Assembly (NCBI GenBank): GCA_025559845.1
Contig: CP048469.1
Span: 2,108,001 to 2,172,000, forward strand
Source of the DNA: Agrobacterium tumefaciens
GTDB taxonomy: Bacteria; Pseudomonadota; Alphaproteobacteria; Rhizobiales; Rhizobiaceae
DNA: 64,000 nucleotides
Direction of reading: 5' to 3'
This document shows positions 33,821-43,167 of the stretch, piece by piece. The position numbers and the translations under genes were made by a program. Within the stretch, counting starts at the first letter, position 1, and each line of letters begins with the position of its first letter. Under the pieces are notes generated by a model that searched no databases, was not told the DNA's origin, and worked only from the letters and a program-made list of their open reading frames with translations.

Positions 33821-34870
33821 TTAGTTGACCGCAGTCAACAGATCGGTCTTGGCCGGAAGGAAGCTGCGGTCGAAGACTTCGCCGACGGCAGGCGTGCGCG
33901 GCAGGCCATTGGCGTTGACCAGAATGTCGATCGACTTGGCAAGACGCGCTTCATCGACATCCCCAAGGCCAACTTTGGCGACTTCGGGATGCGCCATTTC
34001 GTCGGCAATGGTCGCATCGAAACGTTCACGCTCGACGTCAGTCTTGAGCAGCGATTCGCGTGTCTTAACCGAAGCGACGGCGGCTTCGGGGTCCTTGATG
34101 GCATCCTTGATGCTTCTGTTGAGCGCACGCAGGAACCCCTTGATCGCTTCGGGATTCTCCTTGAGGAAGGACTTCGAAACGATGATGGCGTTGGAATAGA
34201 GATCCATGCCGTAGTCGCCGTATTTGATGAAGCGGATTTCCTTGTCAGGGTCGACACCGATCAGCTTGGCGCTGAAGCGGATGGTGTTGACGTAACCAAA
34301 AACGCCGTCGACCTGTCCTTTCATCAGCATCTGCTCGCGCAGGTTGGGCTGCATGTTGGTGACTTCCACCTTCGAGCAATCCGTCTTGCTGATCGAGCAG
34401 AAAGCCGGGAACAGCTTGAGCGCGCCGTCATTGGCAGCACCACCCAAAGTATGGCCGGCAAAATCTGCGGGTGATTTGATCGGGCTGTCAGCTTTGACGG
34501 CAATCGTGAAAGGCGGCTGATTGTACATCATGAAGACGCCAACCGGTGCATCCTCGGGTTTCTTCGCGGCGAACTCGATCAAGGCGTTGATGTCGCCAAA
34601 ACCCATGTCATAGGCACCATTGGCAACCAGCGGAACCGCAGCGCCCGAACCGTTTCCCTGGTCCATGGTGACGTTCAGACCCTCCTCCTTGAAGTAACCC
34701 TTGTCCTCGGCAAGGAATAGCAAACCCTGTGGCCCCTGATATTTCCAGTTCAGAACAAGCTTGATGTTGGTCTCGGCCTGTGCAGCTGCCGCCGTGGCGA
34801 ATGTTGCAAGCGCAGTCATAGCGGCAAGTGCTGCCATACGGGCACGCGTTTTCATCTGGTGGTGAGCCAT
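33821..34870 (-). CDS. ABC substrate-binding protein, NMT1/THI5-like
   Basis: 349 residues with signal peptide (MAALAAMTALATFATAAAAQA). The mature N-terminus NIKLVLNWKYQGPQGLLFLA has the Asn-Trp pair of the NMT1/THI5 group, which includes binding proteins for pyrimidine precursors of thiamin. Two cysteines (FCSISKTDC) may form a disulfide. AAGGGAAC precedes the ATG at 34870. First gene of the eight-gene operon, divergent from its LysR regulator. The ligand is unknown; heterocycles such as pyrimidines or hydantoins are reasonable candidates. Confidence 0.87.
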   Translation of the reverse strand: MAHHQMKTRARMAALAAMTALATFATAAAAQAETNIKLVLNWKYQGPQGLLFLAEDKGYFKEEGLNVTMDQGNGSGAAVPLVANGAYDMGFGDINALIEFAAKKPEDAPVGVFMMYNQPPFTIAVKADSPIKSPADFAGHTLGGAANDGALKLFPAFCSISKTDCSKVEVTNMQPNLREQMLMKGQVDGVFGYVNTIRFSAKLIGVDPDKEIRFIKYGDYGMDLYSNAIIVSKSFLKENPEAIKGFLRALNRSIKDAIKDPEAAVASVKTRESLLKTDVERERFDATIADEMAHPEVAKVGLGDVDEARLAKSIDILVNANGLPRTPAVGEVFDRSFLPAKTDLLTAVN

Positions 34871-35016
34871 TGCTTGTTCCCTTTATCTTGTTAGTTGGGG
34901 CCGCCGTGTCCGGCTGCTCGTTATGTTGCAACGCGACAATGCCACTGTTCAGTGAATACATCTACCGCTATTCTTGTGTTTCAGCGGTGCCAAAAAGGCC
35001 TCACTCGGAGATGACG

Positions 35017-35907
35017 ATGCGCCACCTCAAGCTGTTGCAGCAGATATCTGAAATCGCACGCGTCGGCTCGATCCGCCTGGCGGCGGAAAAGATGAACATC
35101 ACCGCCTCGGCAATGAACCGGAAAATCCAGGATCTCGAAGTTGAACTTGATACGCCGATCTTCGAACGACATGCGCGCGGTGTGAAATTGACGGCAGCGG
35201 GCGAAATGTTCGTGCGTTACGCCCGCAGCCAGATCGCCGATGCGGAGCGCCTGAGTTCTCAGGTTGAAGACCTGCGTGGCCTCCGGCGCGGTCCGGTCAA
35301 GATTGCCTGCAGTCAGGCACTGGCGCTTGACTTCCTGCCTTCACAGATCGGCGAATTTCGCAAGGCAAACCCTCGCCTCGTCTTCGACATCAAGGTCATG
35401 GACCACAATGCGGCCATTAACGCGCTGATCGACTACGACGTCGACCTCGCCATCGTCTACCGGGCAGTGATGCGACCCGCTGTGCGAATTCTGGCCTCAG
35501 TGCCTCAGCGGCTTGTCGCGATCATGCGCGACGACCACCCTCTCACCGCCAAGCAGACCTTGCGACTGTCCGACTGTGTCGGGTATCCGCTCGCATTGCC
35601 CGATCAAAGCCTCGGAGGCAGACAGGTTCTCGATGAAGTCATCGCCAGACGTGATTTTCGCTTCGATGTCATGGCCGAGTCCAACTCCTTCGAAATGCTT
35701 CGCGGTCTGGTGCTGCGCGGGAACATGATCTCGTTCCAGATCGATGTCGGTGCTCCGCGCCAGGAGTTCGGCATGGGCGTCGTCGGTCGCCCCATCGACG
35801 AACGCGACATCCCGCGCTCCGATCTCGTCATGTGCCAACTCAGAGGACGCATCCTGCCACTGGCGGCAGCAAGCTTCGCCGATCAGATCGTGCGGGCGAC
35901 GGCGTAA
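35017..35907 (+). CDS. LysR-family transcriptional regulator of the amide operon
   Basis: About 296 residues. The N-terminal winged helix (MRHLKLLQQISEIARVGSIR, then AAEKMNITASAMNRKIQDLE and PIFERHARGVKLTAAGE) and the effector domain (KIACSQALALDFLPSQIGEF, YDVDLAIVY) are intact. Two ATGs occur; the one at 35017 is correctly spaced from CGGAG, while the one at 35011 abuts it. Divergent from the binding-protein gene across 146 bp, the normal arrangement for a LysR activator and its target. Confidence 0.9.
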   Translation: MRHLKLLQQISEIARVGSIRLAAEKMNITASAMNRKIQDLEVELDTPIFERHARGVKLTAAGEMFVRYARSQIADAERLSSQVEDLRGLRRGPVKIACSQALALDFLPSQIGEFRKANPRLVFDIKVMDHNAAINALIDYDVDLAIVYRAVMRPAVRILASVPQRLVAIMRDDHPLTAKQTLRLSDCVGYPLALPDQSLGGRQVLDEVIARRDFRFDVMAESNSFEMLRGLVLRGNMISFQIDVGAPRQEFGMGVVGRPIDERDIPRSDLVMCQLRGRILPLAAASFADQIVRATA

Positions 35908-36113
35908 CATCGCGATGGCCACTCTGTTCTCAAGGCCAGCCCGAAAACTTTTGATCGCCGGTCTGGAAAATGAAGGAATATTCTGCGCGAGGCGAAAGGC
36001 CGTCCAACGCGCAACTGGTCCGTTACGCCGGCAACAAGCCGTAAAACGCGCAACACGCTATAAAACGACCTTCTAGATCATTTTTCTTAATGCGCTGAAT
36101 TTCAAGAGAAAAC

Positions 36114-36189
<76 letters not shown>

Positions 36190-36393
36190 AATCCAGTAAG
36201 ATGCCAAGTAACAGATTCTCGTCGTGTGTAAAGCGAAAACTGGCGAGATCGTATTCAGATGTTCGTTTTCCACACCCGTTCAAGAACACGATGAGGTCAT
36301 GAACGCTGTGCGTATCGCGGTATAAGCGAAGTGTTTACATGAAACAGCTATAATGGTGATGAAATACAACCAAGCGAAGAGAATGATCCGCGT

Positions 36394-38133
36394 ATGCGCA
36401 CCAGCATCCAGAAGACACAGCTCAAAGGCACCATTCTTATTGCCGTGAGCTCCATGTTGCTGGCGACGCTTGCCGCAGCTCCAAGCGTCAACAACTATGT
36501 CAGATCCAGCATAAATGCCGAACAACTCAGTCGTTTCGAAATCGCGCTGCGTTCCGTTTGGCTCGTGTCTGCCGAACGCGGACCGTCCAATAATCTTATG
36601 GGCGCAGATGTGCCCGATGAAGCGCTTGTTATCGCACTGGCCTCGGCAAGAAAGGCAACGGACGAGAAACTGGCACAGCTACGCGTCGCGTTCGAGCCGG
36701 AGTTGCGCCAGCAACCGCAATTGGCCAATGTCTTCGCCGACATCAAGCAGCAACTCTCACAGTCGCGTACGGCCGTTGACGATTTTGTCGATCTGCCGGT
36801 CGCAACGCGCGACCGAAGGCAGATGGCTGACGCCATACAATTGATGTTCCAGAGCGCAGACAGCATCAACACGCTTCGCGGCAGACTGGCAGCAGCCATC
36901 ATCAAGGAAACACCCGATGTCGCAATGGATATTGCCACAACGGCGACAGCCGGCGTCATGCGCGACCGCATCGGTCGCCTGGGCTCCTATGTAGTCATGA
37001 GCCTTTCAGCGAGCCCATCTGAACGACAGGCCTATCGTGCAAAGTTCGATGCGGATCTGCAAAGCCTCGCGCTGCTCAAAGCATCACTGAACAACTACAC
37101 GGCCGCCTATCTCGGCGTTCCGAAAATCGACATGGCGCTGAAAGACCTTGAAAGTTCCTACTTCGGTCAAGCGCTTGCGTATGCGCAAAATACGATTGCC
37201 ATGGCCGTGCCGGATGCGAGGCCAAGCGTGACCGACTTTTCACAGACCTACATTCGAGGCATGCAGTCCGCCGACATACTGCGCGATCTCGTCCTTGCCG
37301 AAACACGTTCGAAAACCGAGGCCATGAAGGACAAGGCCCTGTCCTATGGGATTGCCTCCGTTCTGCTGGCGGCGATTGCCATGTATGTGCTGCTGAGACT
37401 GGTGGCAGTCTACAAGACGGCACTGTTCCAGCCGATGCAATCGGTCCGGTCACAGATTGCCGCAATTGCTGAAGGTAATCTTGCGGACGTCGAGCATCAG
37501 AGCCGCGTCGCGCCGGAAGTGCGCAAGATGTTTCAGGAACTCGATTTCCTGCGTGGGCAGTTGCGGCAGAAGCGCGATATGGAAGAGCAGCAACATGCCT
37601 TGGCCGAGCAATTAAGGCGGCTTTCCGAAACCGATGCTCTGACGGGTGTCTTCAATCGTCGTGCACTCGAAAAATCCGTGCGCAAGGCCCTTGATGACAG
37701 GGAACTGTCTGCGACGCTGACCGTGATGATCGTCGACATCGATCATTTCAAATCGATCAACGATAAATTCGGTCACGCGATGGGAGATCTTGCTCTGCAG
37801 AAGACCGCAGATCTTCTCAAGGGCGCCCTAAGGAAAAGCGATATCTTGGCACGTTACGGCGGAGAAGAATTTGTCATCGTCCTGCACGATGTCAGCCACG
37901 CCACAGCAACTGCGACTGCGGATCGTCTGCGACGCGCCATACAGGCCAATGTCATCGATGACGAGCATGGGATTTCGCTGACGGCCAGCTTCGGTGTGGT
38001 CTGGCAGGAAACGCGCACCGTCAGCAACTGGGAAAGTCTGATCGCGGTTGCGGATGAGCGGCTCTATCAGGCCAAGAGAGCTGGACGAAACCGTGTCTGG
38101 GCGACCTACTATCAAAAGATCGCCTCTGCATAG
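36394..38133 (+). CDS. Membrane diguanylate cyclase (GGDEF)
   Basis: 579 residues. A membrane helix (TILIAVSSMLLATLAAA, 13-29), a ~290-residue helical periplasmic sensor, a second helix (GIASVLLAAIAMYVLLRLVA, about 320-340), a HAMP-like linker and a C-terminal GGDEF domain. The active loop is intact as RYGGEEF, the metal/substrate part ETDALTGVFNRRALEK and FGHAMGDLALQ are present, and RKSD upstream is a product-inhibition I-site (RxxD). It should make cyclic-di-GMP in response to an unknown periplasmic signal, affecting motility and attachment. Single-gene unit. Confidence 0.9.
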   Translation: MRTSIQKTQLKGTILIAVSSMLLATLAAAPSVNNYVRSSINAEQLSRFEIALRSVWLVSAERGPSNNLMGADVPDEALVIALASARKATDEKLAQLRVAFEPELRQQPQLANVFADIKQQLSQSRTAVDDFVDLPVATRDRRQMADAIQLMFQSADSINTLRGRLAAAIIKETPDVAMDIATTATAGVMRDRIGRLGSYVVMSLSASPSERQAYRAKFDADLQSLALLKASLNNYTAAYLGVPKIDMALKDLESSYFGQALAYAQNTIAMAVPDARPSVTDFSQTYIRGMQSADILRDLVLAETRSKTEAMKDKALSYGIASVLLAAIAMYVLLRLVAVYKTALFQPMQSVRSQIAAIAEGNLADVEHQSRVAPEVRKMFQELDFLRGQLRQKRDMEEQQHALAEQLRRLSETDALTGVFNRRALEKSVRKALDDRELSATLTVMIVDIDHFKSINDKFGHAMGDLALQKTADLLKGALRKSDILARYGGEEFVIVLHDVSHATATATADRLRRAIQANVIDDEHGISLTASFGVVWQETRTVSNWESLIAVADERLYQAKRAGRNRVWATYYQKIASA

Positions 38134-38150
38134 AGCGAGATAGAGAGACG

Positions 38151-39260
38151 TCAGATCAAGTCCAGCGTCATCACCACGGCACAATGGTCGGAGGCCTTCG
38201 GGCGATCCCATCCCGTCCGGGGATAACGTTCCACCTCCTGCCCCGGCGGAAAGATCGTGCGATAGGGCTGGCCAGCCCGAACAATTTCGGGAATGCGCGT
38301 CGCATTGGTTTCAGCCAGATGCGGAGAAAGCCAGATATAATCGAGCTGGCACAGATGCTGCTCCAGCGGGCCACGCGAATGATAGAGCGTCCAGCGATCC
38401 ATGACATCCCGACGCAACATCGGGTTCACTGCAAAACCGTCTTTTGAGAAGACGTCGAGCGCGCTGCGCTCCTCGCTGACTGGCGTGAAGGTGTAGCCGT
38501 TACGCCTGTCGCCGGCGATCATGACACGTTCCTGATAGTCGTTCATGTCGCCGCAGATGGCGAAGTTCATTCGCCGTGCCTTGTCTGCACCCCAACGTCC
38601 CTCGATGATACGTCGAACAGCCATCGCCTCCGCCTCGCGGATCGGCATGGTGCTGTAACGGGCATCGGTTGCCTCGCGGGAATTTGTCATGGATTTCAGA
38701 TGCGTGACGTAAAGTGTCAGCGGCTTTCCACCAATCCTGAGATCGATTTCGAGACAATCCCGCTTGAAGATCTTGTCATCGATATGGTTCGTCAGGGCGA
38801 TTTCTTCATTGAACAGGCCAAGATTACGATAGGTTACCGCAGCGTGACTCTTGATATCCACCACCTCGATCCGTTCGCCATCGCGCGTCTCCTCGCGCAT
38901 GACAACGGCCACATCGATACCGCGACTATCATTGCCTTCGACCAGATACTTCTGACGATAACCATTGCCGACCATACGGTAGAGATAACCGTATTCGAAG
39001 GCCTGCAGGGCAGCCATGTTGTCCACTTCTTGAAGGCAGAGGATATCGGCGTCCGTATCGGCGATGGCGAGAGCGGAAAGCTGGCGCGTATCGTCCGTGG
39101 AGGCAACAAGCCGGGCACTCTCCAGTGCCTGATATGTTGCCTCGTCGCGGATGTCGTAAAGCTGAATTGCCCTGTCGCGCCGCGTCTGGTTGCGAAAGCC
39201 GGTAAAATCGAAACGGGTCAGCAGGTTCTCGATATTGAAGGTAGCAAGCCGAAGCGACAT
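38151..39260 (-). CDS. Endonuclease/exonuclease/phosphatase family protein
   Basis: 369 residues without signal peptide. EEP-superfamily marks: LATFNIENLL, ILCLQEVDN (catalytic Glu), VTHLKSM, CGDMNDY (Asp/Asn pair) and KASDHCAVVMTL (Asp-His). The fold hydrolyses phosphodiesters in nucleic acids, lipids or sugar phosphates. It lies 58 bp downstream of the ABC importer genes at 39319-43025 on the same strand; since AfuABC-type importers can carry sugar phosphates, a joint role is possible but unproven. Confidence 0.85.
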   Translation of the reverse strand: MSLRLATFNIENLLTRFDFTGFRNQTRRDRAIQLYDIRDEATYQALESARLVASTDDTRQLSALAIADTDADILCLQEVDNMAALQAFEYGYLYRMVGNGYRQKYLVEGNDSRGIDVAVVMREETRDGERIEVVDIKSHAAVTYRNLGLFNEEIALTNHIDDKIFKRDCLEIDLRIGGKPLTLYVTHLKSMTNSREATDARYSTMPIREAEAMAVRRIIEGRWGADKARRMNFAICGDMNDYQERVMIAGDRRNGYTFTPVSEERSALDVFSKDGFAVNPMLRRDVMDRWTLYHSRGPLEQHLCQLDYIWLSPHLAETNATRIPEIVRAGQPYRTIFPPGQEVERYPRTGWDRPKASDHCAVVMTLDLI

Positions 39261-39318
39261 GATTCATTCCTGTTTTACAGGAAAAGCTTAGCCGCTGCCG
39301 GTGCTGCTTGCCAACCGT

Positions 39319-40350
39319 CTAAAGATGCCATGCCTCGCGAATGGCAACCGGCAACCGTTCTCCAGCAACAACAGGAAAGCGCGAGTATGCTCTGAGCGAC
39401 TGGCCGTCGGAGAGTTCAAGCCGCACGGCGTAACGCTCGCCCTCATACAGAACCGAAGTGACGGTCGTCATCACCCCGCCGTCCTCGAAAGCGACATCCT
39501 GCGGCCGCACCAGAACATCCGCAAGCGGCGCATCCCCCGAACCGCCATTCAATGCGATCTGCAATGCGGGCCAGTCGAGTTGGCGTTGTCCACCGGTGGC
39601 AAGTTTCAGCGAAAGGATCGCTCCCTGCCCTACCAACGAACCGACGAGTTTGCCTTCCGGTCTTGCATAAAGCTCGGCTGGCGGCGCAACCTGCAGCAGT
39701 TTGCCATGCGACATGACGGCGACATCGGTTGCCAGCGCCATCGCCTCGGCCTGATCGTGGGTGACATACACCATCGTCGCGCCTGAGCGGGCATGAAACT
39801 CCCGGAAGGTTTCCTCCATCTCCTGTCGCAGATGGCGATCGAGATTGGCGAGCGGTTCATCGAGCAGCACGACATCCGGTTCGGTCACCAGGCAGCGGGC
39901 GAGCGCCACACGCTGCCGTTGGCCACCGGAAAGCTCCGCCGGACGTCGGTCGGCAAACGCTTCCAGCCTGACGGCAGAAAGCGCGGAGCGGACCTTCTCG
40001 CGATATTTCTCGCCGGAAATGCCCCGCACTTTCAGCGGATAACCGGCATTGTCCGCGACCGTCATATGCGGCCAGAGAGCATAGGACTGGAACACCATCG
40101 CCATGTTGCGCCGCTCCGGCGACACCATGGTTGCAGCATCGGCCAGAACCCGTTCGCCCAGCAGAATGGAACCATCGGATGGTTGCTCGAAGCCCGCGAT
40201 CATGCGCAGCACGGTCGTCTTGCCGCAGCCCGAAGGGCCAAGCAGGGCCAGAAAACCACCTTCACGGACGGTCAGCGAGACATCGTCGACCGCGGGTTTC
40301 GCATTCGCTGCGAACCGCTTGGAAAGACGGTTGAGGATCAGTTTCGCCAA
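39319..40350 (-). CDS. ABC transporter ATP-binding protein (FbpC/AfuC/PotA type)
   Basis: About 343 residues. Walker A GPSGCGKTT, signature LSGGQRQRVALARCL, Walker B VVLLDEPLANLD, His loop YVTHDQAEAMAL, then a TOBE-like C-terminal domain (ADVLVRPQDVAFED). A TTG at 40350 is preferred as start because AAAGGAG stands 8 bases upstream and the conserved N-terminus (KLILNRLSKRF) follows; this makes a 13-bp overlap with the permease gene. Confidence 0.88.
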   Translation of the reverse strand: MAKLILNRLSKRFAANAKPAVDDVSLTVREGGFLALLGPSGCGKTTVLRMIAGFEQPSDGSILLGERVLADAATMVSPERRNMAMVFQSYALWPHMTVADNAGYPLKVRGISGEKYREKVRSALSAVRLEAFADRRPAELSGGQRQRVALARCLVTEPDVVLLDEPLANLDRHLRQEMEETFREFHARSGATMVYVTHDQAEAMALATDVAVMSHGKLLQVAPPAELYARPEGKLVGSLVGQGAILSLKLATGGQRQLDWPALQIALNGGSGDAPLADVLVRPQDVAFEDGGVMTTVTSVLYEGERYAVRLELSDGQSLRAYSRFPVVAGERLPVAIREAWHL

Positions 40351-42032
40351 GGCACGACTCCTTTCGGCAGATAGCACCCCAGAATTTCCAGCAGCAACAT
40401 CAGCAAGATAACCATGATGACAACCAGTACCGAAAGCGCCGAGGCGAGATCGAAACTGCCGCTGTCATCCAGATTGTAGATCAATACGCCAAGCGTCTGT
40501 GTTCCCGCCGACCAGAGAAGCGCGGAAACGGTCAGTTCATTGCAGGCGATCAGGAACACCAGAATGACGGATGCACCCGCTGCCGGTCCCACCAGTGGCA
40601 GAATGATATCCTTCATCCGTTGCCAGAACCCCGCCCCCGACAATCGCGCCGCCTCTTCCAGCGACGGGTCGAACTGCAGGAAGGCGCTGACCATCGGCTT
40701 CAGACTGACAGCAAAGAAGGACGAGAAATAGGCCAGCATGATGATCCAGATCGTTCCGTAAAGCGTCACGCCGAGAAGCGGAATGGGGGCTGCAAACAGC
40801 AAAACGAATGATACCGAAATCACCACCCCTGGCAGTGCATAGGGAATGTCGACTAGAGCCGACAAGACGAACATGAAACGGCTCTTGCCACGCACCAGGA
40901 AATAGGCCGTCAAGATCGTCACTGCCAGGAGACATATCGATGTCGCGGAGGCGAGAAACAGAGAATTGCGGAATGCGGTGCGCGTCACCGTCTGCCGGTA
41001 AAGCAGTTCCTCATAGGCGTGCAACGTCGCCGTCTTGAGTGTCAACGGCACACCGTAAGCCGGCGCAAGAGAGCTGGCAACCAGGGCTGCCAGCGGTGCG
41101 ACCAGCATGAAAAACAACATCAGCCAAAGCGCCGCTTCGACGACCGGGCGCCAGTAGGACAGCCGAAACGTTGCGGCCTTTCCTGAAAGACCGATGATGC
41201 GATAGTCCCGCCCCTTCAACGCCCGCTCCTGCAGGGCGAGACCGGCCACGGAGATGATGGCGATCATCGTCGACAGAATGGCGATATCGCCAAAGGTGCT
41301 GGAGCCGAAACTGGCGAAACGGCTGTAGATCAGCGTTGGCAAGGTGAAGATCGAAGCCGGAATGCCGAGAATGGCCGGAATGCCGAAGTTTCCGATACCG
41401 GAAACGAAGGAAATGGCTGCACCAGCGATCAGTCCGGGGGTCGAAAGCGGCAGGATGATGTCGAACAGTACGCGGCGTGGCGATGCACCCGAAAGCTTGG
41501 CAGCCTCGATACCATCCTGCGGCAGGGCCATCAGCCCGGACCGCAGCGACAGAAACACCAGTGGCGCGTGCTGCACACCGAGCAGCAGGGCAATACCTGC
41601 AATGGAATAGAGCGGTTGCGGCGAACCGATGGGCGGCGCCAGACCAAGTGCCTTCAAAAGCGTGCTTGAGGGGCCCGTCATGCCGATCCACGAGAGTGCT
41701 GTCACCTGCGGCGGGATCATCATCGGCAGCATGAACAGGAAGCTCAGGATCGACTTGCCGCGCACATCGCAAAGCGTCAGCGCAAGCGCAAAGGCGCCGC
41801 CGATAGCAAGTGAAATCAGCATGCCAAAGAACGAGGTGGACAAGGTGTTGAGCACCGCGTCCCACAAGGCAGGATCAGCAAGCAGACGCCATATATTGCC
41901 ATTCAGTGCCGAGATGACGCCCGTATAGGCCAGACGGCCGAGCGGCAGTGCACTCAGAACAAAGACGGTCGAGACCACAAAAGGAAACAGCCAGCGTGGC
42001 TGGCTGCCTCCATAAGCATTGGATTGCGACAT
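40338..42032 (-). CDS. ABC transporter permease (FbpB/AfuB type, fused double)
   Basis: 564 residues with about 12 helices and two permease EAA loops (GIEAAKLSGASPRRVLFDIILP and LEEAARLSGAGFWQRMKDIILP regions), so both membrane domains are in one chain as in FbpB-type importers for ferric iron or phosphorylated compounds. Starts 9 bp after the binding-protein gene and overlaps the ATPase gene. Confidence 0.9.
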   Translation of the reverse strand: MSQSNAYGGSQPRWLFPFVVSTVFVLSALPLGRLAYTGVISALNGNIWRLLADPALWDAVLNTLSTSFFGMLISLAIGGAFALALTLCDVRGKSILSFLFMLPMMIPPQVTALSWIGMTGPSSTLLKALGLAPPIGSPQPLYSIAGIALLLGVQHAPLVFLSLRSGLMALPQDGIEAAKLSGASPRRVLFDIILPLSTPGLIAGAAISFVSGIGNFGIPAILGIPASIFTLPTLIYSRFASFGSSTFGDIAILSTMIAIISVAGLALQERALKGRDYRIIGLSGKAATFRLSYWRPVVEAALWLMLFFMLVAPLAALVASSLAPAYGVPLTLKTATLHAYEELLYRQTVTRTAFRNSLFLASATSICLLAVTILTAYFLVRGKSRFMFVLSALVDIPYALPGVVISVSFVLLFAAPIPLLGVTLYGTIWIIMLAYFSSFFAVSLKPMVSAFLQFDPSLEEAARLSGAGFWQRMKDIILPLVGPAAGASVILVFLIACNELTVSALLWSAGTQTLGVLIYNLDDSGSFDLASALSVLVVIMVILLMLLLEILGCYLPKGVVPWRN

Positions 42033-42041
42033 GTCGCTTTA

Positions 42042-43025
42042 TCAGCCCTTGGAGCCGAAAATATCCGAGAACGTCTTCAGATCCTGTTCGGAGTTCTTCA
42101 GAGCATCGGCAGCGTTGAGCGGCAGAACCTTGATTGTGTCGCGGGCCGGGAAACCTTCCGGCATACCCGCATCTGCACGAGCCGGGATGTAACCGAGCTT
42201 CACGAAGCCCTGCTGGCCCTTTTCGGAGAGCACATAGTCAACGAACTTCTTGGCCGCTTCTTCGTGCTTGGTGCCCTTGAGGATTGCAACCGGCTCGGTC
42301 ACGGCGGACACGCCCTCTTCCGGGAAAACGAACTCAACCGGAGCACCTTTGGCCTTTTCACGGATCGGCATGTAGTCAACGACAACGCCGTAGGCCTTTT
42401 CGCCGGAGGCGACAGACTTCAGGATGGCGCCATTGCCACCGGCTGCAACTGCCTCATTGGCCTTGAGCGCCTTGTAATAATCCCAGCCGAGATCCTTGGA
42501 AGCGGCAAGCGTCTGCGCATGGATAAGGGCAGCACCCGAGGTCAGCGGGCTCGGCATGGTGACCAGACCCTTGGCTTCAGCCTTGGCAAGATCCTTCCAG
42601 CTCTTCGGCTTCATGGCTGCCGAAGTGTTGTACATGATGCCGGTGGTGATGAGCTTGGTGGAATAATAATAGCCATCCGCATCGTAGAGCGACGCGTCGA
42701 TATTCTTGGCTTCCGCAGACTTGTGAGCGAGAAGCTGGCCGGCCTGCTTCATGCGCTCCAGCGTCACCGTGTCGGCAATCAGCAGCACATCGGCAACCGG
42801 ATTGCCGGCGTCGATTTCGGCCATCAGCTTGGCCATGATTTTCGGTGTTCCGTCACGAACCCACTCGACCTCGAGGCCGGGGTTTGCGGCCTTGAAGCCG
42901 TCAACGGTCGCCTGTGCATCCTCGTTTGGCTGGCTGGTGTAAAGCACCAGGTCGGCCGCGTTGGCAGCGGTTGCAATAAAGCCGAGTGAGACGATCGCAG
43001 TGAAAGCGGAAAGCAGCGTCTTCAT
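42042..43025 (-). CDS. ABC substrate-binding protein (AfuA/FbpA-like)
   Basis: 327 residues with a signal peptide (LLSAFTAIVSLGFIATAANA) and a mature start DLVLYTSQPNEDAQATVDGF typical of the ferric-binding-like type 2 solute-binding fold. A tyrosine cluster (DGYYYSTK, VVVDYMP) may include ligand residues, but iron, sugar phosphate or phosphonate substrates cannot be told apart by eye. First gene of a three-gene importer operon. Confidence 0.85.
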   Translation of the reverse strand: MKTLLSAFTAIVSLGFIATAANAADLVLYTSQPNEDAQATVDGFKAANPGLEVEWVRDGTPKIMAKLMAEIDAGNPVADVLLIADTVTLERMKQAGQLLAHKSAEAKNIDASLYDADGYYYSTKLITTGIMYNTSAAMKPKSWKDLAKAEAKGLVTMPSPLTSGAALIHAQTLAASKDLGWDYYKALKANEAVAAGGNGAILKSVASGEKAYGVVVDYMPIREKAKGAPVEFVFPEEGVSAVTEPVAILKGTKHEEAAKKFVDYVLSEKGQQGFVKLGYIPARADAGMPEGFPARDTIKVLPLNAADALKNSEQDLKTFSDIFGSKG

Positions 43026-43113
43026 GGGTCCATTCCCTGTTGAAATTCGGGACCGCTAAAACACGCTTGCATAACACGTATGTGACAGAGAAGACGTCTT
43101 GCCACCGTAAATG

Positions 43114-43144
43114 AAAAACCCTCCCGCCTTTCTGGCGGAAGGGT
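43114..43144 (-). terminator. Rho-independent terminator after the aminotransferase gene
   Basis: On the minus strand ACCCTTCCGCC-AGAAA-GGCGGGAGGGT followed by TTTT; one mismatch in an 11-bp stem. Confidence 0.8.
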
Positions 43145-43167
43145 CGGCATATTGGACCATGAAAGGC

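Noticed and set aside
42024..42989. 321-codon frame antisense to the AfuA-like binding protein
   Set aside because: Shadow of the real gene, which has a signal peptide and a mature domain.
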